A DNA stretch of 64,000 bases from Orientallactaga sibirica (taxonomy: Eukaryota; Chordata; Mammalia; Rodentia; Dipodidae): NCBI GenBank assembly GCA_036365145.1, contig JAEOAD010000794.1:992001-1056000 (forward strand), read 5' to 3'. This document shows, one piece after another, positions 10,437 through 19,982 of the stretch; within the stretch, counting starts at the first letter, position 1; each line of letters begins with the position of its first letter. A model generated the notes under the pieces. It was not told where the DNA came from. It did not search any database and saw nothing but the letters and a program-made list of their open reading frames with translations. A program made the position numbers and the translations under genes.

Positions 10437-10545
10437 AATACAATACCATACTCTTAAACCCCCCTTCCCTTTCTATTCCCTTTATACCCCCTTTTTAAAA
10501 AGAGCTTGTATTTTTATCATAGTCTTTGTTCCGGTATCTTTTTTA
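10437..10545 (-). mobile_element. L1 3' UTR, antisense, continuation
   Basis: 'caataccatactcttaaacc' is the complement of the L1 segment near 11720, so this extends the L1 toward its ORF2 end. Confidence 0.68.
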
Positions 10546-10661
10546 TTTTTTTAATGTGAAGTAGTTGGGCCATCTTTCTTAAAATTGTTAATGTGTTTGA
10601 CAATAATAACATTAGTCTCTGTGCCAATAAATTTTAAATTTGTTTTAATTTTTCTAATTTT
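10546..10661 (-). mobile_element. MaLR internal sequence, antisense
   Basis: AT-rich non-coding stretch between nested insertions; assigned to the provirus because it lies between its two LTRs and is not L1 or SINE. Confidence 0.4.
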
Positions 10662-10862
10662 TTCTTTAATATTTATTTGTTTATTTGTAAGCAAAGACAG
10701 AGAAGAGAGAATAGGTGCACTAGGGCCTTCAGCCACTGAAAATGAACTCCAGATGCATGCACCACCTTGTACATCCAGCTTATGTGTGCACTGGGGAATC
10801 GAACCCAGGTCCTTAGGCTTCACACTCAAGTGCCTTAATTACCAAATCATATCTACAGCCCC
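10662..10862 (-). mobile_element. B2-like SINE, antisense
   Basis: Complete, with a perfect 16-bp target duplication taatttttctaatttt at 10646-10661 and 10863-10878. Confidence 0.95.
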
Positions 10863-10896
10863 TAATTTTTCTAATTTTAAGTCTTGAAATTTTTAG

Positions 10897-10950
10897 CCAG
10901 GCATGACCTAGAGTGAGACTCTATCTCAAAAAAACAAAAATAAAATCTTA
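10897..10950 (+). mobile_element. B1-type SINE, tiny internally deleted copy
   Basis: 'gccaggcatg' is joined straight to 'acctagagtgagactctatc' and an A-rich tail, so about 95 bp of the middle is missing. A perfect 10-bp duplication aaatttttag flanks it. Confidence 0.85.
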
Positions 10951-10960
10951 AAATTTTTAG

Positions 10961-11102
10961 TCCAATATATTTAGCCAAGCATATTAGTCCATTACAAATT
11001 TAACCTTTATAAAACTCTCTGGGCCTAGGCAGCAAAATGCAGTCAGTCCTTGTGTCAGTAGCTTAGTTCCAACAAAGTTTTTGTTATCTTTCCTTTCCCT
11101 TA
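10961..11102 (-). mobile_element. MaLR internal sequence, antisense
   Basis: Contains 'gcttagttccaacaaagttt', resembling antisense MaLR internal sequence. No coding capacity. Confidence 0.45.
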
Positions 11103-11118
11103 GAAAGTTCATAAGCCA

Positions 11119-11212
11119 CTGGGCGTGATGGTACATACCTTTAATCCCCGCACTTGGGAGGCTGAGATAGGGTGATTGTCATGAGTTCAAGGCCACCCTG
11201 AGACTATATAGT
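11119..11212 (+). mobile_element. Tailless 3'-truncated B1
   Basis: Only the first 94 bp of a B1, ending at 'gagactatatagt', with no A-tail. A perfect 16-bp duplication gaaagttcataagcca lies at 11103-11118 and 11213-11228, so it inserted in this truncated form. Confidence 0.88.
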
Positions 11213-11228
11213 GAAAGTTCATAAGCCA

Positions 11229-11294
11229 AGACTCCAAATACAATTCTCCTTATACTTAGTATTTTAAAACTCTCATCAGAATAGTCCATAATAC
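11229..11294 (-). mobile_element. MaLR internal sequence, antisense
   Basis: Short non-coding stretch between the tailless B1 and the sense L1; assigned to the provirus by position. Confidence 0.4.
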
Positions 11295-12140
11295 TTGGCT
11301 TATCATTCCAGAAGAGATCCAGTTATAGCACTCCTAGGCATATATCCAGAGGACTCTTCTCACTACCTTAGAGATACTTGCACAACCATGTTTATTGCTG
11401 CTCTATTCACAATAGCTAGGAAATGGAACCAGCCTAGATGTCCCTCCACAGATGAATGGATAATAAAGATGTGGTACATTTACACAATGGAGTTCTATTC
11501 CGCAGTAAAGAAAGTGAAATTATGCAACTTGCAGGGAAATGGATGGATCTGGAAAGGATTATACTAAGTGAGGTAACCCAGGCTCAGAAAGCCAAACGTC
11601 ACATGTTCTCTCTCATATGTGGATCCTAGCTTGTGTGTGAGCTGGAACCAAAAATAGGTACCAGAAACCAGTAAGCTGGTAAAAGGCTATAAGGGAGGGA
11701 GGAAAGGGAAGGACTTAAGTGTATGGTATTGCACTTATGTAAGTAGAAGAACAGATTACAGGGAGGGGAATGGCCTAAGTGAGGCCATGGGAAAAGAATG
11801 CATAAAAGAAGGGCAGGGGGAGGGTCAATCTAAATTCAAGACAGTATGAATAAGGCTTATGTAAACCTACTTTTTTGAATAATGGCACATCTAGAAGCTG
11901 TAGACTGTTACTAGAAAATTTTCAGTGCCTGGGATGGGATACCTTCCAGTGAGTTGTTGGCCAAGGAGGTCCTGGTAACCTCCAAAACGCTAAAGGCTTT
12001 TGCCAAAGCCCTTGGTTTCCCTTGAGAAACAGATAGTAAGACCTTATTGCTGAAGACATCTCTTGCCTGAGAGGCAAGGTCACTGAAAAATCAAGCTGGT
12101 GCGGAGGAGAAAACCTTCTCCCTGTAGATAAACACCAAGT
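11295..12140 (+). mobile_element. L1 fragment: ORF2 C-terminal end plus part of 3' UTR
   Basis: The frame at 11295-11567 encodes the C-terminal end of L1 ORF2 protein (motif GIYPEDSSHYLRD, then TMEFYSAVKK), ending at a stop as in full L1s. The long 3' UTR follows but stops before the L1 3' terminus. Reverse transcriptase and endonuclease domains are absent; this is a dead fragment. Confidence 0.88.
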
Positions 12141-12212
12141 TTTTCATTTCTCTAGCACACAAGTTTCAAAATACCAAAATCTATATGGTCAGATTCATCT
12201 TGCAATAACACC
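12141..12212 (-). mobile_element. MaLR internal 5' leader, antisense
   Basis: Short stretch leading into the primer-binding region; non-coding. Confidence 0.55.
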
Positions 12213-12233
12213 CCATTTCTGGTACCAATCCTG
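12213..12233 (-). other. MaLR primer-binding site (tRNA-Leu type)
   Basis: On the complementary strand the LTR end is followed by ggattggtaccagaaatggg. ERVL and MaLR elements prime with tRNA-Leu through a tggtaccaggagtgg type site, so this fixes provirus orientation. Confidence 0.75.
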
Positions 12234-12445
12234 TCACAGTCAGTTTTGGTTGTTGGGATGAACTTCCAAACCGGGCACAGTTATGGGAGAAAAAGGATTT
12301 ATTGACACTAACAGATGCAGGGGAAGTTCCATAATGGTAGAAGCAGCTGGCCACCTTTCACAGGTCCATAATGAGAGAAAAACCATCACCAATACACAAG
12401 CAAGCATACTCCAGGATCCCCAGGCAAAGCTCAAGCATTTTGCAC
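12234..12445 (-). mobile_element. MaLR provirus 5' LTR (antisense), truncated
   Basis: Closely parallels 8871 onward (tgtcacagtcagttttgg; ggggaagttccataatgg; cccaggcaaagctcaagcat) but stops about 150 bp short. Confidence 0.75.
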
Positions 12446-12489
12446 AGGTCAGAGCACTTCTGTAGGGTATTTTCCCAGGAATGGCTTCA

Positions 12490-12620
12490 AGGAAGGATCT
12501 CATTGTACACTGACCTAGAACTCACTCTATAGTCCCAGGCTGTTCTCAAACTCACAGTTATCTTCCTATGCCTGCCTCCCAAGTGCTAGGATTAAAAGTG
12601 TATACCACCATGGCCAGCTT
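12490..12620 (-). mobile_element. B1-type SINE, antisense, diverged
   Basis: Recognisable antisense B1 (tgacctagaactcactctat; ctgcctcccaagtgctagga). Confidence 0.82.
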
Positions 12621-12859
12621 GGTCAAAGCTTTAAAATTATAGATGATGACACTTGGTTTGGCCAAATGATTTTGCCATTTCTATTAATGCTGGTTGGGAA
12701 TCCAGGAACCCAAGAGAGGGGGTGAGATAACCTCTGTTCTAAGTTCTGAGGCAATCTATTTGGCAGCCCTAGCCAGCAAGTACAATGAGCAAGAACTAAA
12801 CACAATACTTAGTACTGGTAATGATTTAGAGGCATGGGAACTCTCACATCCTGTTGGGT
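12621..12859. other. Unassigned old sequence
   Basis: The stretch near 12806-12856 has an old-L1 flavour but no clear match. A 103-codon frame from 12694 runs into the next repeat and is not judged a gene. Confidence 0.35.
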
Positions 12860-13121
12860 GGTCCTGGCTCAGGGTCTCTCAAGAGTCTGAAGGCAAGGTG
12901 TTGGCCAGGATCACAGTCATTTGGAGGCTTAACTGGAAGGTAGGACCTGCTTCCGAGCTCATTGATGCAGCTGCTGGCTGGAAGACTCAGCAACTTTGCC
13001 CATAATGTTCCCCACGGAATTGCTTAGAACGTAACAGTAGGCCTCCTCAGAGCAAGTATCCAAGAGGAGAAGGAGCAACCAAAATGGAACCTTCTAGAAA
13101 CTCCAATACAATTTTTTAATT
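12860..13121 (+). repeat. Ancient eutherian dispersed repeat, first part
   Basis: 'tggctcagggtctctcaaga' and 'cagtcatttggaggcttaac' belong to a repeat I recognise from other placental genomes but cannot name with certainty. It resumes after two SINEs. Confidence 0.5.
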
Positions 13122-13319
13122 CTTTATTTTATTTGAGAGAAATTTTTAAAAGGAGAGAGAGAGAGAGAATAGGCACACCAGAGCCTTCATCCACTGCAAA
13201 CAAACTCTAAACACATGAGCCACCTGGTACATCTGGCTTATGTGGGTCCTGGGGAATCAAACCTGTGTCCTTTGGCTTTGCAGGGAAGTGATTTATCCAC
13301 TAAGCCATCTCTCCAGCCC
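13122..13319 (-). mobile_element. B2-like SINE, antisense
   Basis: Complete antisense copy ending 'ccatctctccagccc'. Confidence 0.92.
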
Positions 13320-13323
13320 AAAA

Positions 13324-13329
<6 letters not shown>

Positions 13330-13359
<30 letters not shown>
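13330..13359. repeat. Poly-A run
   Basis: About 29 consecutive A between a B2 in each orientation. Confidence 0.95.
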
Positions 13360-13360
<1 letters not shown>

Positions 13361-13363
<3 letters not shown>

Positions 13364-13495
13364 GCTAGAAAGGTGACTCAGCAGTTAAGGCATTTGACTG
13401 CCAAGCCTAATGTAAGCCAGATACACAAAGTGGCACATGTGTCTGGAGTTCGTTTGCAGTGACTGGAGGCCCTGGCACACACCTTTCTATCTATC

Positions 13496-13533
<38 letters not shown>

Positions 13534-13600
13534 ATCTTTATTTCTATCTCCCTGCTTGTAAATAAATAAATAAATAAATAAATAAACAAATAAATAAATC
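13361..13600 (+). mobile_element. B2-like SINE with ATCT and AAAT expansions
   Basis: Box B region is deleted (gcctaatg joins gtaagccag). The tail carries (ATCT)n at 13488-13533 and (AAAT)n at 13559-13598. Confidence 0.88.
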
Positions 13601-13735
13601 TCAAGACTAGCCTGTGTGTCATATTCTACTGATCACACTAGTCAATTCTGGTCCAGTGAAGGGCTAAGAACACCAGGGCTTGGTGATCTTTCAGGGCCAT
13701 CCTGAAAGCTGGCTACCACATTCACTGTGGCTTCA
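13601..13735 (+). repeat. Ancient eutherian dispersed repeat, second part
   Basis: 'cagggccatcctgaaagctg' and 'gctaccaca' fit the continuation of the repeat interrupted by the two B2s. Confidence 0.45.
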
Positions 13736-13740
13736 GTTTG

Positions 13741-13866
13741 TTTATTCATACATTGAATATCTTTACATTTTCATTGGCCATTAGATATGTTCATTTATGA
13801 ACATTTTAGTCATTTTTCTGTTGGATTGTATTTTTCTGTATTGTATTTTTCTGATTTGTGGGGAGT
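13741..13866 (-). mobile_element. Ancient L1 (L1M-type), antisense, piece 1
   Basis: 'attggccattagatatgttc' type text fits the antisense L1 that continues to about 15560 between nested elements. Confidence 0.45.
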
Positions 13867-14020
13867 TTGTTTCTTTGTTTGTTTGTTTGTTTCCTTGTTT
13901 GTTTGTTTGTTTGTTTTGAAATAGTATCTCTCTATGTAGCTCAAGATGGCCTCAAACTTGTACTCCTCCTGCCTCAACCTCCCAGTGCTGAAATTACTAT
14001 CATGCACCACCGTGCCTGGA
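13867..14020 (-). mobile_element. Old B1 SINE with (TTTG)n tail, antisense
   Basis: TTTG tail at 13867-13916 then a diverged antisense B1 (ctctctatgtagctcaagat; ctcaacctcccagtgctgaa). Confidence 0.8.
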
Positions 14021-14140
14021 TTGAAAGAGTCCTTTCTATATTCTGAACATGAAGCTTTTGTTTATTTACATTGCATCTTCTCCCACCATGAGTTTGTCTC
14101 TTCACCTTTTTAGTAATGTCCTTTTTTTGGTTTTTTGGTG
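14021..14140 (-). mobile_element. Ancient L1 (L1M-type), antisense, piece 2
   Basis: 'gagtttgtctcttcaccttt' and nearby text fit the same antisense old L1. Confidence 0.45.
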
Positions 14141-14186
14141 TTGTTTGTTTTGCTTTTTTAAAAAAATTATTTATTTTTCCATTTTT

Positions 14187-14395
14187 TAAAGATTTTTTTT
14201 TATTAGACACAAAGAGAGGAAAAGAGTGAGAGAGGGAGAGGGAGAATGGGCATGCCAAGGCCTCTAGCCACTGCAAACGAACTCTAGACATGTGTACCCC
14301 CTTGTGCATCTGGCTTACATGGGACCTGGAGAATCAAACTGGGGTCCTTAGATTCGCAGGCATGTACCTTACTTGTTAAGCCATCTCTACAGCCC
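14187..14395 (-). mobile_element. B2-like SINE, antisense
   Basis: Complete, with a perfect 15-bp target duplication tatttttccattttt (14172-14186 and 14396-14410), inserted at the start of an Lx-like L1 3' UTR. Confidence 0.94.
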
Positions 14396-14410
14396 TATTT
14401 TTCCATTTTT

Positions 14411-14911
14411 GACATTGTCATACATGTATATATAAAGTATGCTAATCTTATCCCCCCAATTACCCTCTCTTATCTCTCTCCTGTTAGCACCCTTCTTTTT
14501 CCCCATGTATTCCCATCTTTCTTTCATGACTTGTTTTAATCCATTGAGTTAAATTAGGGTTGCTTATATGATCATGGGCAGAAGGTTATCTACTTTGGGA
14601 TGGCAACTTTCCAATGGCTACACCATGCATAAATCTGACTCCCCTCTCCCAGAGACTGTTAATTGCCATTAGTACTCGGAGAGGTGTGAGGTCTCATGCA
14701 TCCTTCTCCCCCACCCACCTATCGATAATCAAGTATGAACAGGATCACTCTTGTGCTAGAAACCACAGCTGCTGTGAGTTCAGGAGTGCAACAGCCATGG
14801 TCATGTCCAGAAAACAGTGATATTGCCAGTTCTCCTCCTCATCCCCCTGTTCATATATTTTTTCCTCTCCCTCTTCCACAAGGTTCCCTGAGACTTGGAG
14901 GAGGTGGTTTT
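14411..14911 (-). mobile_element. Lx-like L1 3' UTR, antisense
   Basis: 'tagggttgcttatatgatca', 'accacagctgctgtgagttc' and 'gtcatgtccagaaaacagtg' match the Lx-type L1 3' UTR known from murid rodents, read antisense. Older than the other L1 3' UTRs here. Its T-rich start is at 14141-14186. Confidence 0.68.
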
Positions 14912-14914
14912 AGC

Positions 14915-15052
14915 TTTTTCAGGCAGGATCTCACTCTAGATCAGCCTGACCTGGAACTCACTTTATAACACAGGCTGGCTTTGACCTCACAGTGATCCTC
15001 CTACCTCAGCATCCTGAGTGCTGGAATTAAAATCGTGAGCCACCATGCCCAG
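14915..15052 (-). mobile_element. B1-type SINE, antisense
   Basis: Complete antisense copy, moderately diverged. Confidence 0.88.
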
Positions 15053-15073
15053 CTATATCTTTGTGTTTTCTTT

Positions 15074-15148
15074 TTGTGCTGGAGATTGAACCCAAAGCCT
15101 TATGCTTGCTACACAAGTACTCCACTGCTGAGCTATGTTCCCAGTCCT
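15074..15148 (-). mobile_element. ID-like SINE relic, antisense
   Basis: 'gtgctggagattgaaccca' and 'ctccactgctgagctatgtt' are the antisense of a tRNA-like ID head. Confidence 0.75.
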
Positions 15149-15560
15149 TAGTCTTTTAATAAACAAAAGTTCCTAATTTGAACGTAACCAAATTTATGGC
15201 TAGTGATTTGGATCTTATCTAAATTTTTTTTCCTGAGGTCAGGAAAATGGTCTTTCACATTATCTCCTAAAATCTTGATTTTGCCTTTTAAAAATTAGGT
15301 CTATAATCCTTCGGGAATAGATTTTGTGTAGGTATGATGTAGGAGACTAATTTTATTTCTTCTCTATAGTGTCCCAACACCATTTATGAAAAGATTGTCC
15401 TTTCTTAAAGTTCTGCTGAGTCACCTGGGTGATAAATCAAGTTTCCATATCTGTTTCCTGACTGATGATTCTATTTGTTTATTCTGGTTCTCATACCACT
15501 CAGTTCGCCATAGCTTTGTAATAAGTCTTAATATTGAGTCCAGCAAGACCTCTGGCCTTG
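15149..15560 (-). mobile_element. Ancient L1 (L1M-type), antisense, piece 3
   Basis: 'cccaacaccatttatgaaaa', 'tagctttgtaataagtctta' and 'gatttggatcttatctaaat' are classic antisense old-L1 phrases. Frames over it are decayed. Confidence 0.75.
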
Positions 15561-16195
15561 TTTCCAAGAAACAGGGAAGGGTAATGCAAGCCTTGCCGTA
15601 GGAATAGCTGTTCTGATGAGCAGCGTCTGGTCTCTGACCTTGAGTCCCTACATCCTGCTGATCCTTTAAAATCTAAATGCAATCCCACTTTGTCAATGTC
15701 ATCTCTTCCAGGCACAGGGTCCCTTGCTGGACACCTCTGAGAACATGGGTTCCATCTCGGTCGAGTGAGTGGCCACCACACATAGTGCTCTACAACTTCG
15801 TCAGCCTCTGACTGCTCTAGTTTGCATTCTGGAATATAAGTGCTGCAATGCTTTTATTCAAGGCTTGCGTCTCATTTGTGCTTGTGCATCAAACACAGGA
15901 CCTGCATGCATACATGCTCAATAAATGCTAACAAAATAAGTATATGTTCATGGCTTGAATTGATGGATAGTGGATATGCTAGGCAGCAGGATGAAACAAA
16001 CAAGCAAAGACTTCAACAATATCCAAAATCAAGTCTCTAATCAGGATTCACTCTCAGAGATACCAAGAGCTGAAACTTCAATGTGATATGCACCTAGCGC
16101 CTGGCGTATGTATCAACAGCTCTCATAGCCCTTCAAATCCAAGAAGTGGAGTTTTATTTGTGATCACAAGCAATCAAAGAAACCTAAGACCCTTG
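15561..16195. other. Unique sequence
   Basis: No clear repeat. A 93-codon minus frame (15500-15781) runs into the L1 and is not considered real. 'gctcaataaatgctaac' at about 15917 may be an old SINE/MIR end. Confidence 0.45.
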
Positions 16196-16205
16196 AATTA
16201 ACTCA

Positions 16206-16250
16206 CTCTCTCTCTTTCTCTCTCTCTCCCTCCCTCCCTACCTCTCTGTC
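16206..16250. repeat. CT-rich simple repeat
   Basis: Interrupted (CT)n followed by CCCT units. Confidence 0.9.
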
Positions 16251-16496
16251 TTGAGAAATATGAACCACAAAAGTAGTTTCATTTTCTTCCAATCTTTCAG
16301 TGCCTTTAACTATATTTTCAAAAGTCCCTCATTCTTAGTGACATAGCTTGTCAGTCCCATTTTAACATGACAAAGTTTAGCCCACACATTCTGATAAGTT
16401 TAAAACTTCAACATTACATCCAATTTAAAGATCTTTCCTTTCTAACTATTCAACCTGTGGTCAAAAGAACCTTTCGTCTCTTTCTCCAAGCGTTGT
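16251..16496. other. Unique sequence
   Basis: AT-rich; nothing recognised. Confidence 0.5.
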
Positions 16497-16510
16497 AAAA
16501 TCTAGTGTGT

Positions 16511-16731
16511 GGGGCTGGAGAGATGGCTTAGGGGTTAAGGTGTTTGCCTGCAAAGCCAAAGGATCCCGGTTCGATTCTCCAGGACCCACGTAAGCCAGAT
16601 GTACGAGGAGCACATGCATCTGGAGTTTGTTTGCAGTGGCTAGAGGCCCTGGCGTGCCTATTCTCTCTGTGTCTGCCTCTCTTCTATCTCTCTATCTCTC
16701 TGCTTGCAAATAAATAAATAAAATTTTTAAA
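16511..16731 (+). mobile_element. B2-like SINE, well preserved
   Basis: Box A tggcttagggg and box B ggttcgattct are nearly intact. Perfect 14-bp duplication aaaatctagtgtgt at 16497-16510 and 16732-16745. Among the youngest-looking copies. Confidence 0.95.
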
Positions 16732-16752
16732 AAAATCTAGTGTGTGCTTGCA

Positions 16753-16754
<2 letters not shown>

Positions 16755-16783
<29 letters not shown>
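16755..16783. repeat. (CA)n microsatellite
   Basis: About fourteen CA units immediately after the SINE duplication. Confidence 0.95.
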
Positions 16784-16785
<2 letters not shown>

Positions 16786-16850
16786 ACATACTTGTACTAA
16801 AAATTAATTTGTTTATCTAAAATTTAAATTTAACTGAGAGGTTTGAGGGG

Positions 16851-17034
16851 GTTTGTTTGTTTGTTTGTTTGTTTGTTTGTTTGTTTGTTTGTTTGTTTTG
16901 AGGTAGGGTCTCACTCTGGGCCAGGCTGACCTGGAATTAACTATGTAGTCTCAGAATGGCCTCAAACTCAAGGCAATCCTCCTACCTCTGCCTCCCGAGT
17001 GCTGGAATTAAAGGCATGTGCCACCACGCCCAGC
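16851..17034 (-). mobile_element. B1-type SINE with (TTTG)n tail, antisense
   Basis: Twelve TTTG units precede a complete antisense B1. Confidence 0.93.
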
Positions 17035-17118
17035 AGAGAATCTTTTTTTATACTTTCAAGTCTTCTGGTTTTTACACTGTCTACTAAGGTTGTAGGTTCT
17101 GAAAAGAGTGATAAGAAG

Positions 17119-17275
17119 ACCCAGACATGGTTCTTCATGCCTGTAATTCCAGCACATGGGAGGTAGAGGCAGGTATATAGTTCAAGGTTCAAGGTCAAGG
17201 TCAACCTGGTCTACATGGTAAGTTCCAGGCCAACCTGGCCCTCAAAGTTAGCCCCTATCTCAAAAGATCACAAAA
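17119..17275 (+). mobile_element. Old B1 SINE
   Basis: 'catgcctgtaattccagcac' and 'caacctggtctacatggtaa' resemble the ancestral rodent B1 rather than the local B1 form, so probably an older layer. Confidence 0.8.
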
Positions 17276-17482
17276 GGGGGCTGGCGAGATGGCTCAGTGG
17301 TTAAAGGTATGTGCTGGCAAAGTCTGACTCAGTTCCCCAGTACTCACATAAAGCCAGATGCACGCAGGGGGACATGTGTCTGGAGTTCATTTATAGTATC
17401 TAGGGCCATGGTACACCCATTTCCTTTCTCTCCCTCTCTCTTCCTCTCTCTCTCTCTCTCTCAAATAAATAACTAAATTTAA
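17276..17482 (+). mobile_element. B2-like SINE
   Basis: Complete; directly abuts the old B1. Confidence 0.92.
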
Positions 17483-18205
17483 CAAAACAAAAAAATCACC
17501 AGGTAAAATAAAGTGGTAGGAAGCAAGGACGTGCCACCGTCTTTACTCGTCTGTTGCTGCCGACATCTCCCTTCTCTGCCATCCAGTACTGGCCATCCTC
17601 GGGCACTTGCACAAGCTTCCCAAAGGTGCTATAGGATGACACCTTTTCCTTAGGAGAACAAACCACAGGCCCAGTGCCCGTGAGTTCCAAGGCTTCCTTT
17701 CACACTACCCCAAATTCTTGTCCCCGAGGAAAAGAGATGCAGCTCTGGCCAAGATGGCCTTGTGCCTCTCATCCAGAAAGCCAGCACTGTGTTCCGGCTT
17801 GTCATTCAAGAGCTGCCACTTGGAAAAACATGTCAATGCTTTTCTAGCTGCTTCCTGCTATATGCTGCTCTTGGGGACTATCAGAGGCTCCTGTGAGACT
17901 ACAGGAAGAAGGGACAACTCTTTCTGCGCTCATGAGCACCCTCTTAGCAAGGCTTCCTGTCATCTTCTCACAGAGGCTGGATCCAGTTTGCAGCTGGAAA
18001 CTGCGCTGGGAAAACAGCCCTATTTCATTTCCTTAGAGGATCCGGTCCCTTACAGGTCTGAGTTTCAGTGCTCAAGAAACCATCTCCAAATGGTCATTCT
18101 GACTTCTTACTCTTTCCCCAGAACCAAAGGCATTGATGGTCCCTTCCTCTGTGCCAAGTCAATATTGTCTTCATGTTGTTTTAGTTGGTGATCCATTTTA
18201 TATCT
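17483..18205. other. Unique sequence with two open frames
   Basis: Single-copy-looking DNA holding a 157-codon plus frame (17718-18191), the longest outside microsatellites, and a 64-codon minus frame (17496-17690). Neither shows a domain, signal peptide or family I know, and no splice or promoter context supports them. Treated as non-coding. Confidence 0.5.
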
Positions 18206-18208
18206 ACT

Positions 18209-18256
18209 TAACATAATATTAACATAATATTAAATTAATATTAACATAATATTAAA
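18209..18256. repeat. AT-rich tandem repeat, unit taacataatat
   Basis: Three to four imperfect copies of an 11-12 bp unit. Confidence 0.85.
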
Positions 18257-18258
18257 TT

Positions 18259-18533
18259 CTCTGTGTTAAAGTAGCTGACAGGGTTGCTTCCTAGAACTGA
18301 TGCAGTAGCCCTGATTCTCCTCTGAGCAAAGCATCTCTGTTCTCAGCCAATCAAGCCAATAGTGCTTTTGTGCAAAGCCCGGTTCTCACCCACCATTTAA
18401 TGTCAGGTCTAAAGCAAGTACCTAAAATCCCTTGGTGTCCAGTTGAAATGGAAGAGCAATGCCCACTTCAGAGAAACACCTGACCCTCGATGAAGACGGC
18501 TAATGAAACTTAGTAACTCAAGAAATGATCATT
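18259..18533. other. Unique sequence
   Basis: Nothing recognised. Confidence 0.5.
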
Positions 18534-18535
18534 AA

Positions 18536-18713
18536 GCTGGCCGTGGTGACACACGCCTTTAATCCCAGCACTCGGGAGACAGAGGGAGGAGGATTGCTGT
18601 GAGTTCAAGGCCAGCCTGAGACTACATAGTGAATTCCAGGGCAGCCTGAGCTAGAGCAAGACCCTATTTCAGGAAAAAATAAACCACAAAAATAAAACAT
18701 AAAATTAAAAAGA
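18536..18713 (+). mobile_element. B1-type SINE with AT-rich tail
   Basis: Complete B1 followed by about 45 bp of A-rich tail with scattered substitutions. Confidence 0.92.
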
Positions 18714-18738
18714 AATGTCCGTTAGAATTGCATCCACT

Positions 18739-19088
18739 TAGGACTAGGGAGGTGGCTCAGTTGGTAAGAGTGCTTGCCGTGCAAGCGTGAGAAGCCGAGG
18801 AAGGCCCGAGTCCAATCACCAGCACCCACGTAAAAAAGCAGGTACAGCCAAATATTCCTGTAACCCTACTTCTATGGGGGTCGGAGACTGAAGAATCACT
18901 GGTGACCCCAGATCAGCCAGTCTGACCAAAAACCACAACAACAGATTCAGAGAGACACTTTGTTTCAAAGAAAAGGCTAGAAAAATGATAGAGGAAGACA
19001 CGGACATTCTTCTCTGGCCTCTACACACATGCAAACACACCACACACACACACCATTACCACACATATCACGCACACACACATGCAAA
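18739..19088 (+). mobile_element. B4 SINE
   Basis: ID-like head (ggtggctcagttggtaagag; caccagcacccacg), B1-related middle, and the typical end 'tctctggcctctacacacat' followed by CA repeats. Confidence 0.85.
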
Positions 19089-19090
19089 AA

Positions 19091-19329
19091 ACTTCCTCCC
19101 ATCTGTGCCATTTTGCATCCATCCCCTTAACTTGTCACTCAGACACAAACATTCACTAAAGGACCAGCCGACCCGACCAGCTCTGTGCAGGGCTGAGCAT
19201 TTCTTCTGCACCATGCTAGTCATTCTGCCTCTAATTTTTTAGGCCCCTCACGGTACAAACCATTAGCTCTCCACCCAGACTTCACGCTTTCCTTGTCATA
19301 GCTGTTGCTTCCCAGGAAACATGACATTC
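19091..19329. other. Unique sequence
   Basis: Nothing recognised. Confidence 0.45.
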
Positions 19330-19545
19330 TTCAGCAACCTTGATGGCCGCCTTGGTCACCATGTGACCAAGCTCTAACTATGGGATGTTGAGCAGAAGTA
19401 ATGTTTGCCACTCTTTCCCTGGTTCACAAAACCTCCCATGTGAGGCTCTTTCCTTCTTTTTGTTTTTTCTCTGCTTTGAAACAGAAAATGCCAAGACCCA
19501 AGAGGATTGTTGCAACAGATTGTGGAGTGGCAGAGACAGAGGCCA
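19330..19545 (+). repeat. Ancient dispersed repeat A, copy 1
   Basis: 'ggtcaccatgtgaccaagct' then 'gagcagaagtaatgtttgcc' parallels the stretches at 30775-31095 and 62600-62840. A mammal-wide old repeat; family name uncertain. Confidence 0.4.
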
Positions 19546-19599
19546 CCTGCACATCCATCTATTCTGCTCTCTTCCCATGTTCTTGTACTGCCACCAGTG

Positions 19600-19752
19600 G
19601 TCAATCATTGACACACCGCCTTGGTGACATTAAATTCTAATTACTTCCCAAGACCCCACCTCTAAACACTAGAGTTGAATTGGGTTTTCACTCTCCTAAT
19701 ACGCCACAGTGGACATTAAACTCCAACTTGAGTTTTATGGAAACAAACCATA
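19600..19752 (-). mobile_element. MaLR LTR (MST/MLT-like), antisense fragment
   Basis: 'caagaccccacctctaaaca' and 'ggacattaaactccaacttg' are antisense MaLR LTR phrases near its start. Confidence 0.6.
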
Positions 19753-19769
19753 GTCTAAGAACTGGTTAT

Positions 19770-19982
19770 TGGGGCCAGAGAGATGACTCAATGATTAAAG
19801 GTACTTGCTTGCAAAGCCTGACAGCTTGGGTTTGATTCCCCAGTACCCACATAAAGCCAGATGCACAAAGTAGTACATGTGTCTGGAGTTCATTTGCAGA
19901 AGCTAGAGGCTCTGGTGTGCCCATTCTCACTCTCTATCTAATTATCTCTCAAATAAATAAGTAAGTAAAATTTTTTTAAAGA
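19770..19982 (+). mobile_element. B2-like SINE
   Basis: Complete copy with mutated box A region (agatgactcaatgatt). Confidence 0.92.

Noticed and set aside
11295..11567. 90-codon frame with clear protein similarity
   Set aside because: It is the C-terminal end of L1 ORF2 in a 5'-truncated copy, so a dead transposon fragment and not a host gene.
9590..12140. One L1 with 5' inversion (twin priming)
   Set aside because: The antisense and sense L1 pieces overlap over several hundred bases of the same 3' UTR, so they are two separate L1 fragments.
12694..13005. 103-codon plus frame
   Set aside because: Runs from unassigned sequence into an ancient dispersed repeat; no domain or splice context.
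16511..16731. Intact A and B boxes suggesting a tRNA gene
   Set aside because: The boxes belong to the tRNA-derived head of a B2-like SINE; no complete cloverleaf or CCA-proximal stem follows.
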